From contig CAWEXB010000013.1 of assembly GCA_963812915.1 (NCBI GenBank), positions 186,001 through 250,000 of the forward strand: a stretch of 64,000 nucleotides of DNA, given 5' to 3'. Numbering within the stretch: position 1 is the stretch's first letter; each line of letters opens with the position of its first letter. The stretch comes from JACVRW01 sp963812915. Its GTDB lineage: Bacteria > Actinomycetota > Thermoleophilia > Solirubrobacterales > Thermoleophilaceae. Positions 32,814-41,568 of the stretch are shown here, in pieces. Position numbers and translations under genes: made by a program. Below the pieces are notes generated by a model. The model was not told the origin of the DNA, did no database searches, and saw only the letters and a program-made list of their open reading frames with translations.

Positions 32814-34463
32814 CTAGGCCGCGGCCGGCTCGCCGCACTCGCGTGCCTGACGCTGCCAGTCGCATGGGGACTGGCGGGCGCCCTCGTTCGGCATCCCCGC
32901 CAGCTGGCCCCCCGGGCACTCCTCCGCTGTGACCCGGCGGCGCGGATTCTCGATTCCCACCAGGCCCAGCACGCCTCCCAGCGCAACCAACACGGTGGCG
33001 ATCCAGATGCCCACTCGGAACGCGGTCACCGAAGCATCCTGGGCCGCGGCGGCCACCTCCTCGCGCACGGCGGGCGGCGCGCCGGCGGGGACGACCTCGG
33101 CGAGCGGCTGCTTCTTTGCCTCCTCCACCGCGGAGGCGACCTCGGGCCGAGACGTCAGCTCGCCGAGGTCCTCATCGAGCTTCGAGCCGAACGAGGCGGC
33201 CACCAGGGCACCCACGGCCGCGATCGCCACCAGGGACGCCACGCGAGCGATCGCGTTGTTCACCCCCGAGGCGATCCCGGCGTTGTTCTCGTCCGCGTCG
33301 GCCAGGACCGTCGCCGTGAGCGGCGCCACCGTCATCGACAGCCCGAGCGAGAAGACCAGCAATCCGGGCAGCAGGTCGGTCAGGAAGTCCACGTCGGCGT
33401 CGAGGCGAAGAAACCACGCCAAGCCGGCCGCCGCCACGAGCGGCCCAACGCCCATGAAGAAGCGTGGGCCGTAGCGGTCGGCGAGCATGCCGAACCGCAT
33501 TGACAGCAGGAACATCACGATCGTCACCGGCAGACTCGTCGTGCCGGCCGCGAGCGCGCTGTAGCCGGCCACCTGCTGGAGGAAGAGCACGAGGAAGAAG
33601 AACAGGAGACCGAGCCCCGCGTACATCGAGAACGTCTCCACGTTGCCGATCGCGAAGTTGCGCCGCTTGAACAGCGGGAGCGGGAGCATCGGGTACTCGG
33701 TGCGAGCCTCCCAGGCGATGAAGCTGGCGAACAGCAGCGCGCCCACGACGAGCGGCAGGAGCACCGCCGGGTCGCCGAAGCCGCGCAGCGGCTGCTCGAT
33801 CAGGCCGAAGGTCATCCCCGCGAGTCCCAGGGCGCACAGCGTCGCCCCCACCGCGTCAACCCGCGCGTCCGGCCTCTTCGCGCCGCCGGGCACCACCCTC
33901 AGCGCGAGTACCAGCGTGATGACGACCACCGGCACGTTGAGGGCGAAGATCCAGCGCCACGAGACTGTGTCCACGAGCTGCCCGCCGATGAGCGGGCCCA
34001 GCACCGTGCCGATGCCGCCCCAGGCGGTCCAGGCGCCCACCGCCTTGCCGCGCTCTTCCGGCGGGAACACCGTCACGATGGCGGCGAGTGCGGCCGGCGT
34101 GAGCAGCGCACCGAAGACCCCCTGCAGCGCCCGGGCCGCGACCAGCAGCTCGATCGTCGGCGCGAGCGCGCACATGAGGGAGGTCACGCCGAAGCCGGCG
34201 ACGCCGAGGACGAACATTCGCCGCTCGCCGAACAGGTCGCCCAGCGAGCCGCCGATCAGGAGGAGCGAGCCGAGCGTGACGAGGTAGGCGTTCGACGTCC
34301 ACTGCTGTCCGGCCAGCCCGCCGCCGAGGTCGTCGGCGATCGCCGGCAGCGCCACGTTGACGACGGTCGAATCGACGGTGACCACCGTCGTGCCGAGGAT
34401 GGCCGCGACCAGTACGAGGTTCTTGCTGCGCGCAGAAAGCGGGCCCGCGGCCGCTGCCTCCAT
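32814..34463 (-). CDS. MFS drug exporter, DHA2 (14-TM) family
   Basis: 549 residues from an ATG at 34463 that shares a base with the citrate synthase stop (TGATG). DHA2 motifs: TVVTVDSTVVNVALPAIADDL (motif D1), GSLGDLFGERRMFVLG (motif A), ARALQGVFGALLTPAALA and GPLIGGQLVDTVSWRWIFALNVPV (motif C). About fourteen membrane segments are seen. It exports drugs or lipids by proton antiport. Its TAG stop lies in the CTAG flank of the 157 bp element, so the last 20-40 residues (CDWQRQARECGEPAAA) may differ from the ancestral C-terminus. Confidence 0.85.
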   Translation of the reverse strand: MEAAAAGPLSARSKNLVLVAAILGTTVVTVDSTVVNVALPAIADDLGGGLAGQQWTSNAYLVTLGSLLLIGGSLGDLFGERRMFVLGVAGFGVTSLMCALAPTIELLVAARALQGVFGALLTPAALAAIVTVFPPEERGKAVGAWTAWGGIGTVLGPLIGGQLVDTVSWRWIFALNVPVVVITLVLALRVVPGGAKRPDARVDAVGATLCALGLAGMTFGLIEQPLRGFGDPAVLLPLVVGALLFASFIAWEARTEYPMLPLPLFKRRNFAIGNVETFSMYAGLGLLFFFLVLFLQQVAGYSALAAGTTSLPVTIVMFLLSMRFGMLADRYGPRFFMGVGPLVAAAGLAWFLRLDADVDFLTDLLPGLLVFSLGLSMTVAPLTATVLADADENNAGIASGVNNAIARVASLVAIAAVGALVAASFGSKLDEDLGELTSRPEVASAVEEAKKQPLAEVVPAGAPPAVREEVAAAAQDASVTAFRVGIWIATVLVALGGVLGLVGIENPRRRVTAEECPGGQLAGMPNEGARQSPCDWQRQARECGEPAAA

Positions 34464-35566
34464 CAGGCAGGGCCGCCGCCGTTGACCGAGTCCGCCGCGC
34501 GCGCCGCGGGGCCAACGTAGCGTGCCGTGGGACGGATCAGGCGCCCCTCGCGCTTCTGCTCCATGATGTGCGCCGCCCACCCGCCCACTCGCGCACACGA
34601 GAACAGCGGCGTGAACAGCTCGGGCGAGACATCGGCGAAGTCGAGCACGACCGCAGACCAAAACTCCACGTTCGTGGCGAGCACGCGATCGGGCTTGCGA
34701 GCGTGGAGCTCCGCCAGCGCCGCCTCCTCGAGCCGCTCGGCCACCTCGAGCCGCGGCGCCCGGATCTCGCGCGCCGTGCGACGCAGCACACGCGCCCGCG
34801 GGTCCTCCGCCCGATAGACCCGATGGCCGAACCCCATCAGCCGCTCGCCGCGGTCGAGCACCTCCTTCACGTAACGCTCGGGATCGCCGCGGCGCTCGAC
34901 GTCCTCGAGCATCTGCAGCACGCGCGAGGGGGCGCCGCCGTGCAACGGCCCCGACAGGGCGCCGACGGCGGCAGACAGCGCCGCCGCGACGTCGGCGCCA
35001 GTGGAGGCCACGACACGCGCCGTGAACGTCGAGGCGTTCATCCCGTGTTCGGCGGCTGCGATCCAGTACGCGTCGATCGCCTTCACGTGTCGCGGGTCAG
35101 CCTCTCCCCGCCAGCGAATCAGGAACCGCTCGGGGATCGAAGTCGCCTTGTCGATCTCCCGCTGCGGGATCGGCGGCCGCCCCACGCCGCGGGCGGACTG
35201 AGCCACGAACGACAGGGCCATCACCGATACCCGTGCCAGATCCTCTCGCGCCCGCTGGTCCGAGATGTCGATCAACTGAGACAGGCCCCACTCCGGCGCC
35301 AGCATCGCCAACGCAGACTGCAGGTCGACCCGCGGGTCGCCCGTGCGGACCGCCAGCGGGTGCGGCTCGGCCGGCGGCAAGCCCGGCTCGTACTCGCCGT
35401 CCACGAGCAGGCCCCAGACCTTCTCGAACGGGACCCTTCCGACCAGATCCTCGATGTCGACGCCGCGGTAGCGCAGCGACCCGCCCTCACGGTCTGGCTC
35501 GGCGATCGAGGTGTCGAAGGCGATCACGCCCTCGAGCCCGGAGGGCACCTCTATCAGCTCTGCCAT
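34463..35566 (-). CDS. Citrate synthase (type 2-like)
   Basis: 367 residues from an ATG at 35566 after AGGAGG, the short bacterial citrate/2-methylcitrate synthase length. Active-site segments: AAEHGMNASTFTARVVASTG (His), GPLHGGAPSRVLQML (His), GFGHRVYRAEDPRARVLR, and FWSAVVLDFADVSPELFTPLF with the catalytic Asp region. ARVGGWAAHIMEQKREGRLIRP closes the enzyme. It condenses acetyl-CoA or propionyl-CoA with oxaloacetate. Sequence alone cannot separate citrate from methylcitrate synthase. No prpBD genes are near. Confidence 0.85.
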   Translation of the reverse strand: MAELIEVPSGLEGVIAFDTSIAEPDREGGSLRYRGVDIEDLVGRVPFEKVWGLLVDGEYEPGLPPAEPHPLAVRTGDPRVDLQSALAMLAPEWGLSQLIDISDQRAREDLARVSVMALSFVAQSARGVGRPPIPQREIDKATSIPERFLIRWRGEADPRHVKAIDAYWIAAAEHGMNASTFTARVVASTGADVAAALSAAVGALSGPLHGGAPSRVLQMLEDVERRGDPERYVKEVLDRGERLMGFGHRVYRAEDPRARVLRRTAREIRAPRLEVAERLEEAALAELHARKPDRVLATNVEFWSAVVLDFADVSPELFTPLFSCARVGGWAAHIMEQKREGRLIRPTARYVGPAARAADSVNGGGPA

Positions 35567-35645
35567 CGCCTCCTCCTGATCGCCGTGGACGCGGCTCCGA
35601 GGATAACGGCGCCCCCGCACGGGCCCCGCGTGATCCGGCGGCGCG

Positions 35646-36075
35646 TCAGGAGAGCTGTGCGACCTCGTCGCCGACCGCGATTCGGCCGCCGCGCACGATG
35701 TCCGCGCGCAGGCCGCCGCGGTGCACGAGCCCGCGCAGCACGCCCCCGTAGGTCAGCGACTGGAGGTGGCTGCAGGGCTCGCAGAGCTCCTGCCCCCGAC
35801 ACTCGACGCCTCCGACCGTGAAGCGCCTGCCCACAAGCTCGTTCAGCCGGATCCCGCGCGTGAGCACCTGCCGTCGGGACTCGGCCGCCGTTAGCTCGAT
35901 GCCGGTGTCTTCGCCGCAGGCCCTCCAGCGCCTCCGCCTCGATCAGCGTGAGGTCGCGCGAGTCGCCGTAGCGGTCGCCGACCACGCCTTTGCCGGTGAC
36001 CTCGACCTCCCCGACCGGGCTCGGCAGCACGCTCTTTCCCGGCGCGATGTGGATGCCCTCGACCGATCCGCGCAT
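35646..36075 (-). CDS. MOSC-domain protein (one frameshift)
   Basis: About 143 residues across one single-base shift near 35915-35922. MRGSVEGIHIAPGKSVLPS and GKGVVGDRYGDSRDLTLIEAEAL are in the first frame. EDTGIELTAAESRRQVLTRG, RFTVGGVECRGQELCEPCSHL and LRADIVRGGRIAVGD are in the second. GQELCEPC supplies the conserved MOSC Cys. MOSC domains transfer or use sulfur in molybdenum-cofactor chemistry. It is divergent from the O-methyltransferase gene 22 bp away. Confidence 0.7.
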
Positions 36076-36097
36076 GCGCCCAGGGTACATTGCCGCG

Positions 36098-36738
36098 ATG
36101 CGGATCCTGGACGAGCGCGTCGAACGCTATCTGCAGGCGCTGCGACCGGAGCGCTCCGAGGTCATGGCGGAGATGGAGGCCGTGGCCGAGCGCGACTCGG
36201 TGCCGATCGTGGCCTGGGAGACCGGGCGCCTCCTAGCCACGCTGTGCCGGGCGCTCGACCCGGACGTCCTCGAGGTGGGCACTGCTATCGGGTACTCGAC
36301 CTTGCACATGGCCCAGGCGCTCGAACGCGGGCGGGTGGTCACGCTCGAGCGCGAACCCGACCGCGCCGCACAGGCGCGTTCGTATCTGGACCGGGCAGGC
36401 GTCGCGGATCGCGTCGAGCTCGTCGAGGGGGACGCGCTCGAGACCATCGGGGGCCTCGACGGGCCGTTCGGCCTCCTGTTCGTGGACGCCTCGAAGGACG
36501 AGTACCGGCGCTATATCGAGCTGGCCGAGCCGAAGTTGACGGAGCGGGCGCTGCTCGTGGTCGACAACCTGCTGATGGACGGGGAGGTGGCGTTGCCCGA
36601 AGGCTCCGAGACCGAGCTGGAGCCCGGTCTCCCTGGAGGCGGCCCGCCGGCTGAACGCCGAGCTCATGAGCGAGCGAACGCTGGCTCGCCTCGGTCCTGC
36701 CGATCGGCGACGGCGTCGGGCTGGGCACCCGTCGCTAA
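36098..36738 (+). CDS. Class I O-methyltransferase, COMT-like (two frameshifts)
   Basis: About 213 residues, the usual size of caffeoyl-CoA O-methyltransferase-like enzymes. DVLEVGTAIGYSTLHMAQAL is motif I; VVTLEREPDRAAQARSYLDRAGV follows; GPFGLLFVDASKDEYRRYIELA carries the metal-binding Asp region; LVVDNLLMDGEVA continues it. Then two single-base shifts occur: near 36612-36622 (to VSLEAARRLNAELMSER) and near 36680 (to WLASVLPIGDGVGLGTRR, the conserved end). Each is explained by one extra base. It methylates a hydroxyl using SAM. The acceptor is unknown. Confidence 0.75.
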
Positions 36739-37661
36739 GCGAGACGACGGCCGCGTCGCCGGGCGCGCGGGTCGGCGGCTCCACCGAGCCCGCCGCCCTC
36801 CACAGCGCGTCCTGACCGAGCGGCACCCGAACGGCGGCCGCGTCCGAGACCAGCCGCACCAGGAGCTGCTCGGCCGCCTCGTGGTCGGCGACGTAGTCCG
36901 GTCCGCGGGCGAGCAGGGCCGCCACCTCGGCCGTCGTCAGTCCACCGGGGAAGCGCTCGAGCAGCGGCTCGGGCGAATCCGGGGGCGGCGTGCGGGCGAG
37001 CTCCGGCGCGAGGTTGGCGACGAGGACGTCGTAGGCCAGGAGCGGCTGCCAGCCGCCGGCGACCAGCCGCCCGCCGTCCCGCTCGAACACGAGCGAGGGC
37101 GCCGTGAAGCGGACCGGGCCGTCCGAGGTGGAGGTCTTTCCCTGCGACTCCGCGGGGCGTGCCCGCCGCCGTCCGTGCCTCGGCCTTGTCGCGCTCATAC
37201 GCCTCTGCCACCTCCGGATCGTCCAGCCGGTCGACGATCGCGTCGGCGTCGATCCCCTCCGCGGAGGAGAGCGCCGCTCGAATCCGATCGTCGTCGTCCA
37301 GCAGCAGCGGCGTCGTGAAGTTCGCGAGCTGCAAGGCGCGCAGCACGCCCCACTCGCTCCCCGGGTCGAGGAGCCGGGCGGCGACGACCGCACGGCAGCC
37401 CCGCCCGGTTCCCGCGGCGCGGTCCTTGGGAGCGGAGGCGAACGGCATCCCGTAGCGGCGGCGGAACGTCAGCTGGCGGGTCGCCGCGGTGCCGGGGTCG
37501 TAGCCGCGGGCCACGAGCGCCCGCGCGTCTTCCCGCAGGCCGATCATGACCAGGCGCCAGTCGAGCTGGTCGCCGTAACGCCACTCGAGGACCCGAAGGG
37601 CCGGATTCGCGGAGTAGGCCCACGGGCAGGCGGCATCGGTGTAGAGGGTGACCCCGATCAC
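36735..37661 (-). CDS. DsbA-family thioredoxin-fold protein (frameshifted)
   Basis: It starts with a GTG at 37661: VTLYTDAACPWAYSANPALR shows a CPWxY in place of CxxC, typical of HCCA isomerase/DsbA-like (FrnE-related) proteins with one Cys. The frame EAYERDKAEARTAAGTP shifts near 37145-37160 to ESQGKTSTSDGPVRFTAPSL. Then YDVLVANLAPELARTPPPDS and a C-terminal helical domain follow. The 3' end is uncertain: the shifted frame runs into the convergent methyltransferase, while the original frame stops at 36735. It is probably a glutathione- or thiol-linked isomerase/oxidoreductase. The end coordinate is approximate. Confidence 0.6.
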   Translation of the reverse strand: MIGVTLYTDAACPWAYSANPALRVLEWRYGDQLDWRLVMIGLREDARALVARGYDPGTAATRQLTFRRRYGMPFASAPKDRAAGTGRGCRAVVAARLLDPGSEWGVLRALQLANFTTPLLLDDDDRIRAALSSAEGIDADAIVDRLDDPEVAEAYERDKAEARTAAGTPRGVAGKDLHLGRPGPLHGALARVRAGRRAAGRRRLAAAPGLRRPRRQPRAGARPHAAPGFARAAARALPRWTDDGRGGGPARPRTGLRRRPRGGRAAPGAAGLGRGRRSGAARSGRAVEGGGLGGAADPRARRRGRRLA

Positions 37662-37692
37662 CCCCCGGATAGTAGGTGGTACACACCCGGGC

Positions 37693-38061
37693 ATGAGAGC
37701 CCTGCTGATCGTGTTCGCCGTCGGACAACTCGTGCTGGGCGCCCTGCTATGGCTCACACCCGGCTTCTTCCATGACGAGATCGGGCCCTACGGGGCGCGC
37801 AACGACCACTACATGGGGGATCTGGCCACCTGGTACCTCGCGCTCGGCGTGGTTGCTCTCGCGGCCGTCGGCCGCGCCTCGTGGCGCCTGCCCGTGCTCG
37901 TGCTCGCATTTGTGCAGTACGCCCTCCACTCGCTCAACCATTTGATCGATGTGGGCGACGCGGACCCGTCCTGGCTTGGCCCCGCCAACCTGGTCGCGCT
38001 CGTACTCACCGCGGTGCTGCTGGGCTGGATGGTGAGTGTGCAGCGCGATGTGCCGGAGTGA
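37693..38061 (+). CDS. Small integral membrane protein (hypothetical)
   Basis: 122 residues, four transmembrane segments: ALLIVFAVGQLVLGALLWL, LATWYLALGVVALAAVG, WRLPVLVLAFVQYALHSLNHL and LVALVLTAVLLGWMVSV. A short loop FHDEIGPYGARNDHYMGDL lies between the first two. It resembles DUF4345-like membrane proteins but I cannot name the family surely. Its GTGA end overlaps the start of an SDR remnant. Confidence 0.6.
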   Translation: MRALLIVFAVGQLVLGALLWLTPGFFHDEIGPYGARNDHYMGDLATWYLALGVVALAAVGRASWRLPVLVLAFVQYALHSLNHLIDVGDADPSWLGPANLVALVLTAVLLGWMVSVQRDVPE

Positions 38062-38170
38062 GGGTCTTTATTGCAGGGGCGACCGGGGCGATCGGCCGTG
38101 CGCTCGCGCCCCTAAGCTCGTGGCCGCCGGCCACGAGGTGACCGGCACCACCCGCTCGGAGCCGGCATCC
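38058..38170 (+). pseudogene. SDR/epimerase remnant (N-terminus only)
   Basis: From a GTG at 38058, VRVFIAGATGAIGRALAP carries the GATGAIG nucleotide-binding motif. A shift near 38112-38120 leads to KLVAAGHEVTGTTRSEP, the next beta strand of the same fold. After about 38170 no SDR sequence remains and repeat copy C begins within 60 bp. So this is the first 35 residues of an NAD-dependent epimerase-like gene, the rest deleted, with one indel. Confidence 0.6.
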
Positions 38171-38229
38171 CACGGGCACGGTGGCGGCTGCTCTGGGCGG
38201 TCTGTATCCACCGAACCGGACGTGGGAAG

Positions 38230-38367
38230 CGACGCGTTCGACCTTCTGCTGGATTACGCCGCAAAAGGTCGAACGCGTCGTTCGGGGCCCGCCCCCGCGG
38301 TATCCGCGGCGCTGCAGCGGGCCGGCACCTCCCACGCCACCCTCACCCAGCCCAAAAAACGCCGGCG
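38230..38367. repeat. Palindromic intergenic repeat, copy C
   Basis: CGACGCGTTCGACCTT (38230-38245) pairs perfectly over 16 bp with AAGGTCGAACGCGTCG (38265-38280) around the loop CTGCTGGATTACGCCGCAA. The tail CCACGCCACCCTCACCCAGC then CCAAAAAACGCCGGCG ends at 38367 and matches copy B. It lies between convergent genes. Confidence 0.8.
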
Positions 38368-38441
38368 GACACGCACGGCCGGCCGAAACCTTCGGCGCCC
38401 GGACAGAGCCCAAGTGGACGCGAGAGGGGGGCCCGCTTGCC

Positions 38442-39374
38442 CTAGGCCACGGCCCTCTTGCCTGACATCGGCGCGACCGGCGCGGGAGCCGCCGCGCCCA
38501 CCGGCTTCGTCGCGCGCGGCGCGCGCGAGCCTCGCAACGTGATCATCACTCCCCCGACGACGAGGGCGGTGGCCAGGAGGCGCCTGAGCGTGAGCGGCTC
38601 GCCCAGGAGCGCCGCCGCCGAGCCGAGACCGAAGACCGGAACCAGCATCGAGAACGGCGCTACGACCGCCGCCGGGTAGCGCTTCAGGAGCGAGGCCCAC
38701 GCCGCCCAGCCGAGCGTGGTCGCGACGAACGCGATGTAGGCGACGGCGCCGAGGCCGCCGAGGTCGAGTCCGGAAAGGGCGGTGCCGATCTCCCCGGGCC
38801 CCTCCGCGACGAGCGAGAGCGCCAGCAGGGGCAGGGGAGGCACCAGGCAGATCCACGTCATGAACCGCAGCGGATCGTCGGGCTTCGCGGCCCGCAGGCA
38901 GATGTTGCCCGCGCCCCAGCCGGCGGCGGCGCCCAGCACGAGCAGGAAGCCGGGAACCGTGGCTCCGCCGTCCAGCCCGCCGGCCACGAGCGCCAGCCCC
39001 GACAGCGCGAGCAGCACGCCGCCGGCCTGCGCCGCGCCGATCCGCTCGTGCAGTAGGGGGACGGCGAAGGCGATCGTGAACAGCGCCTGCGTCTGCATCA
39101 GGACGGAGGCGAGCCCGGCCGGCATGCCCACGTCCATGCCGATGAAGAGCAGCGAGAACTGAACCAGTCCGATCGCGACGCCGGCGGCGATGATCCAGCG
39201 CCACGGTGCGGGGCGCGGACCCCTCAGCACGAGCAGGGGCAGCGCCGCGAGGAGGTAGCGGAGCGCCGACAAGAGGAGCGGCGGGAAGTCGTCGAGCCCG
39301 ACCTCGATGACCACGAAGTTGAGACCCCAGACCGCCGCGACGAGCACGGCGAGAGCGACGTGGACTGATCGCAT
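38442..39374 (-). CDS. EamA-family transporter (DMT superfamily)
   Basis: 310 residues with ten hydrophobic segments in two EamA repeats: LAVLVAAVWGLNFVVIEVGL and AAAGWGAGNICLRAAK open the halves. LLHERIGAAQAGGVLLALSG and LLGEPLTLRRLLATALVVGG are the conserved 'l.E.....q..G..li..G' ends of each repeat. It is likely an exporter of amino acids or other metabolites (O-acetylserine/cysteine-type). It is divergent from a LysR gene whose product probably regulates it. Confidence 0.85.
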   Translation of the reverse strand: MRSVHVALAVLVAAVWGLNFVVIEVGLDDFPPLLLSALRYLLAALPLLVLRGPRPAPWRWIIAAGVAIGLVQFSLLFIGMDVGMPAGLASVLMQTQALFTIAFAVPLLHERIGAAQAGGVLLALSGLALVAGGLDGGATVPGFLLVLGAAAGWGAGNICLRAAKPDDPLRFMTWICLVPPLPLLALSLVAEGPGEIGTALSGLDLGGLGAVAYIAFVATTLGWAAWASLLKRYPAAVVAPFSMLVPVFGLGSAAALLGEPLTLRRLLATALVVGGVMITLRGSRAPRATKPVGAAAPAPVAPMSGKRAVA

Positions 39375-39410
39375 CCCCTCATGTTCGAGCGCCTGAAGCG
39401 AAAGGTCCAG

Positions 39411-39438
39411 TTGCGATCTCTTCCGATGTGCGTAAGCT
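39411..39438 (+). promoter_or_regulatory. Candidate sigma-A promoter for the LysR gene
   Basis: TTGCGA (39411-39416) and TAAGCT (39433-39438) are separated by 16 bp, and the ATG follows at 39448, so the transcript would be nearly leaderless. The region also faces the EamA start at 39374, as expected of a LysR-controlled divergent promoter. Confidence 0.35.
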
Positions 39439-39447
39439 GTGCTTTCG

Positions 39448-40351
39448 ATGCTCGACGTTCGCCGCCTACGTGTCCTCCGCGAGCTCGCCGCCCGCGGGAC
39501 GATCGCCGCGACCGCCGAGGCCCTCGGCTACACGCCGCCGGCGGTCTCCCAGCAGCTGGCCGCGCTCGAGCGCGAGGCGGGGGTGGCTCTGCTCGAGCGC
39601 AACGGCCGCAAGCGCAGCCTGACCCCGGCGGGCGAGGAGCTCGTGGAGCGAACCGAGGCGGTGCTCGGCGCTCTCGAGGCGGCCGAGGCGGCGCTCGAGC
39701 GCGTGACGACGCAGGTCGCGGGGACCGTTCGCCTGGCCGCCATCAACAGCATCCACAACCGTCTGCTCCCCACCGCCCTCGGCGAGCTGGCACGGCGCCA
39801 CCCGGATCTGCGTCTGAGCACGCGGGAGCTCGAGCCCTTGGAGAGCCTGCCGGCCCTGAAGCTCGGCGAGCTCGACCTGGCGCTCGCTGCCGAGTACGAG
39901 TTCGCCCCGATCGAGGCCGACCCGGCGCTCGAGCGGCACGTGCTGGCCGACGACCCGAACCGTCTGGCGGTGCCCGCCGAACACCCCGCCGCCGCGGCGG
40001 GGCCGGGCAGCGTGCCGATCGACGAGCTCGCGGGCGAACGCTGGATCGCGGGCCGTGAAGGGACGCTTCTGCGATGCGACCGTGGTGCACACCTGCCGGC
40101 GCGTCGGAATCGAACCGCTCATCGCCCACCGCACGAACGATTTCGACGTCTCGTACGCGCTCGTTGCGGCGGGTGCGGGGGTCGCGATCGTGCCCGCCCT
40201 GGCGGGCCCACCGCCGCCGGGCGTGGCGCTCGTCGACCCCGCGGGCGGGCTGCCGGCGCGGCGTCTGTTCGCTGCGGTGCGCACCGGCGCCGCGGATCGC
40301 CCGGCGGTCGAGGCCGTCCTCTCGGCGCTGGGCGTCGGCGCCGCGGTCTGA
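39448..40351 (+). CDS. LysR-family transcriptional regulator (one frameshift)
   Basis: About 301 residues across one extra base near 40066-40078. MLDVRRLRVLRELAARGTIA, ALGYTPPAVSQQLAALEREA and LLERNGRKRSLTPAGEELVE form the winged helix. The effector domain runs RLAAINSIHNRLLPTAL, LDLALAAEYEFAPIE, ELAGERWIAGREGTL then, after the shift, CDATVVHTCRRVGIEPLIAH, ALVAAGAGVAIVPAL. Divergent with the EamA exporter, its likely target. Confidence 0.8.
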
Positions 40352-40360
40352 GCCTTCATT

Positions 40361-40393
40361 GCGGCTCCGCCGCCTACCGGCCGGCGGAGCCGC
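40361..40393. terminator. Bidirectional terminator hairpin
   Basis: GCGGCTCCGCCG (40361-40372) pairs exactly with CGGCGGAGCCGC (40382-40393) around a 9 nt loop, between the convergent LysR and small membrane-protein genes. No T-tract. Confidence 0.6.
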
Positions 40394-40402
40394 TCCTGGT
40401 GC

Positions 40403-40612
40403 TCAGTTCGACACGCTGTACGCGATCGGCAGCAGCACCGTGGCCAGGAAGACGAGCAGCACGCCGGTCGCCACCAGCGCGCGCGACTTCACCAGGTGGC
40501 CCAACGCCGCCAGCAGGAACCCAAGCCCGAACAGGACGATGAAGAACGACGGCGAGACCTCGAAATCGCCGCTCTGGTCGGGCCCGCGGCCCGGATCCAG
40601 GAAATCAGACAT
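40403..40612 (-). CDS. Small membrane protein (hypothetical)
   Basis: 69 residues from an ATG at 40612 (another start at 40636 would add MLASLLVA). Two membrane segments: SFFIVLFGLGFLLAALGHLV and ALVATGVLLVFLATVLLPIAY, with a charged turn between. The N-terminus is SDFLDPGRGPDQSGDFE. No family recognised. It is divergent from the MoxR gene. Confidence 0.55.
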   Translation of the reverse strand: MSDFLDPGRGPDQSGDFEVSPSFFIVLFGLGFLLAALGHLVKSRALVATGVLLVFLATVLLPIAYSVSN

Positions 40613-40674
40613 GGCGACGAGCAGCGAGGCGAGCAAGGGGGCGAAAGTATCCTTCCGTCAGTGGTGACCACTAG

Positions 40675-41568
40675 GTGAGCGGCGAGTTCGAGACCATCCA
40701 GGACGCCCGCGGTCGACTGGCGGACGTGGGCTACCTGGCGGGCGAATCCGCGGCGCTCGTGACCTACCTGGCGGGGCGGCTCGGCAAGCCGGTGCTCGTC
40801 GAGGGGCCCGCCGGTGTGGGCAAGACGGAGCTCGCCAAGGCGGTGTCGCGGGCCACCGGCCGCACGCTGATCCGCCTCCAGTGCTACGAGGGCCTCGACG
40901 AGGCCAAGGCGCTGTACGAGTGGAACTACCGAAAGCAGCTGCTCCGGATCCAGACGGAGGCCGCCGACGCCGGGTGGCAGGAGGTCAGGGATGACATCTT
41001 CGGCGAGGAGTTCCTGCTCCCACGGCCGCTGCTCACGGCGATCTCCACGGATCGCCCGGTCGTGCTCTTGATCGACGAGATCGACAAGACCGATCAGGAG
41101 TTCGAGGCCATGCTGCTCGAGGTGCTCTCCGACTTCCAGATCTCGATTCCGGAGCTGGGCTTGGTGGAGGCCCGCTCCCGGCCGTTCGTGCTGCTCACGT
41201 CCAACAACTCGCGCGAGCTGACCGAGGCGCTCAAGCGGCGCTGCCTCTACCTCTGGCTCGACTACCCGACCGTCGAGCGCGAGCTCGAGATCGTGCACCT
41301 GCACGCGCCCGAGCTCGACGCGCAGATCGCGCGCAAGCTCGTCGAGGTGATTCACATGGTCCGCGCGCTCGACCTGAAGAAGCCGCCTTCGATCGCGGAG
41401 TCGATCGACTGGGCCCGGGCGCTGCTCCTGCTCGGGGCCGAGGACGTGGACGCGGCCGTGCTCGAGAAGACGATGTCGATCATCGTCAAGCACCGCACGG
41501 ACCTCGACTTGGTGGCCGAGCGCGTGGGGGTGAAGCTGGGAGATGGCCTCCTCGGGCAAGCGGGGTAA
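40675..41568 (+). CDS. MoxR-family AAA+ ATPase
   Basis: 297 residues from a GTG. Walker A EGPAGVGKTELAKAV, RLQCYEGLDEAKALYEWNY, Walker B RPVVLLIDEIDKTDQEFEAM, sensor 1 VLLTSNNSRELTEALKRRC and the C-terminal lid helices. This is the CoxD/MoxR type that works with a VWA protein to insert or mature metal cofactors in partner enzymes. Its end overlaps the start of the VWA gene by 26 bp, so the two act together. No metalloenzyme genes are adjacent. Confidence 0.9.
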   Translation: MSGEFETIQDARGRLADVGYLAGESAALVTYLAGRLGKPVLVEGPAGVGKTELAKAVSRATGRTLIRLQCYEGLDEAKALYEWNYRKQLLRIQTEAADAGWQEVRDDIFGEEFLLPRPLLTAISTDRPVVLLIDEIDKTDQEFEAMLLEVLSDFQISIPELGLVEARSRPFVLLTSNNSRELTEALKRRCLYLWLDYPTVERELEIVHLHAPELDAQIARKLVEVIHMVRALDLKKPPSIAESIDWARALLLLGAEDVDAAVLEKTMSIIVKHRTDLDLVAERVGVKLGDGLLGQAG

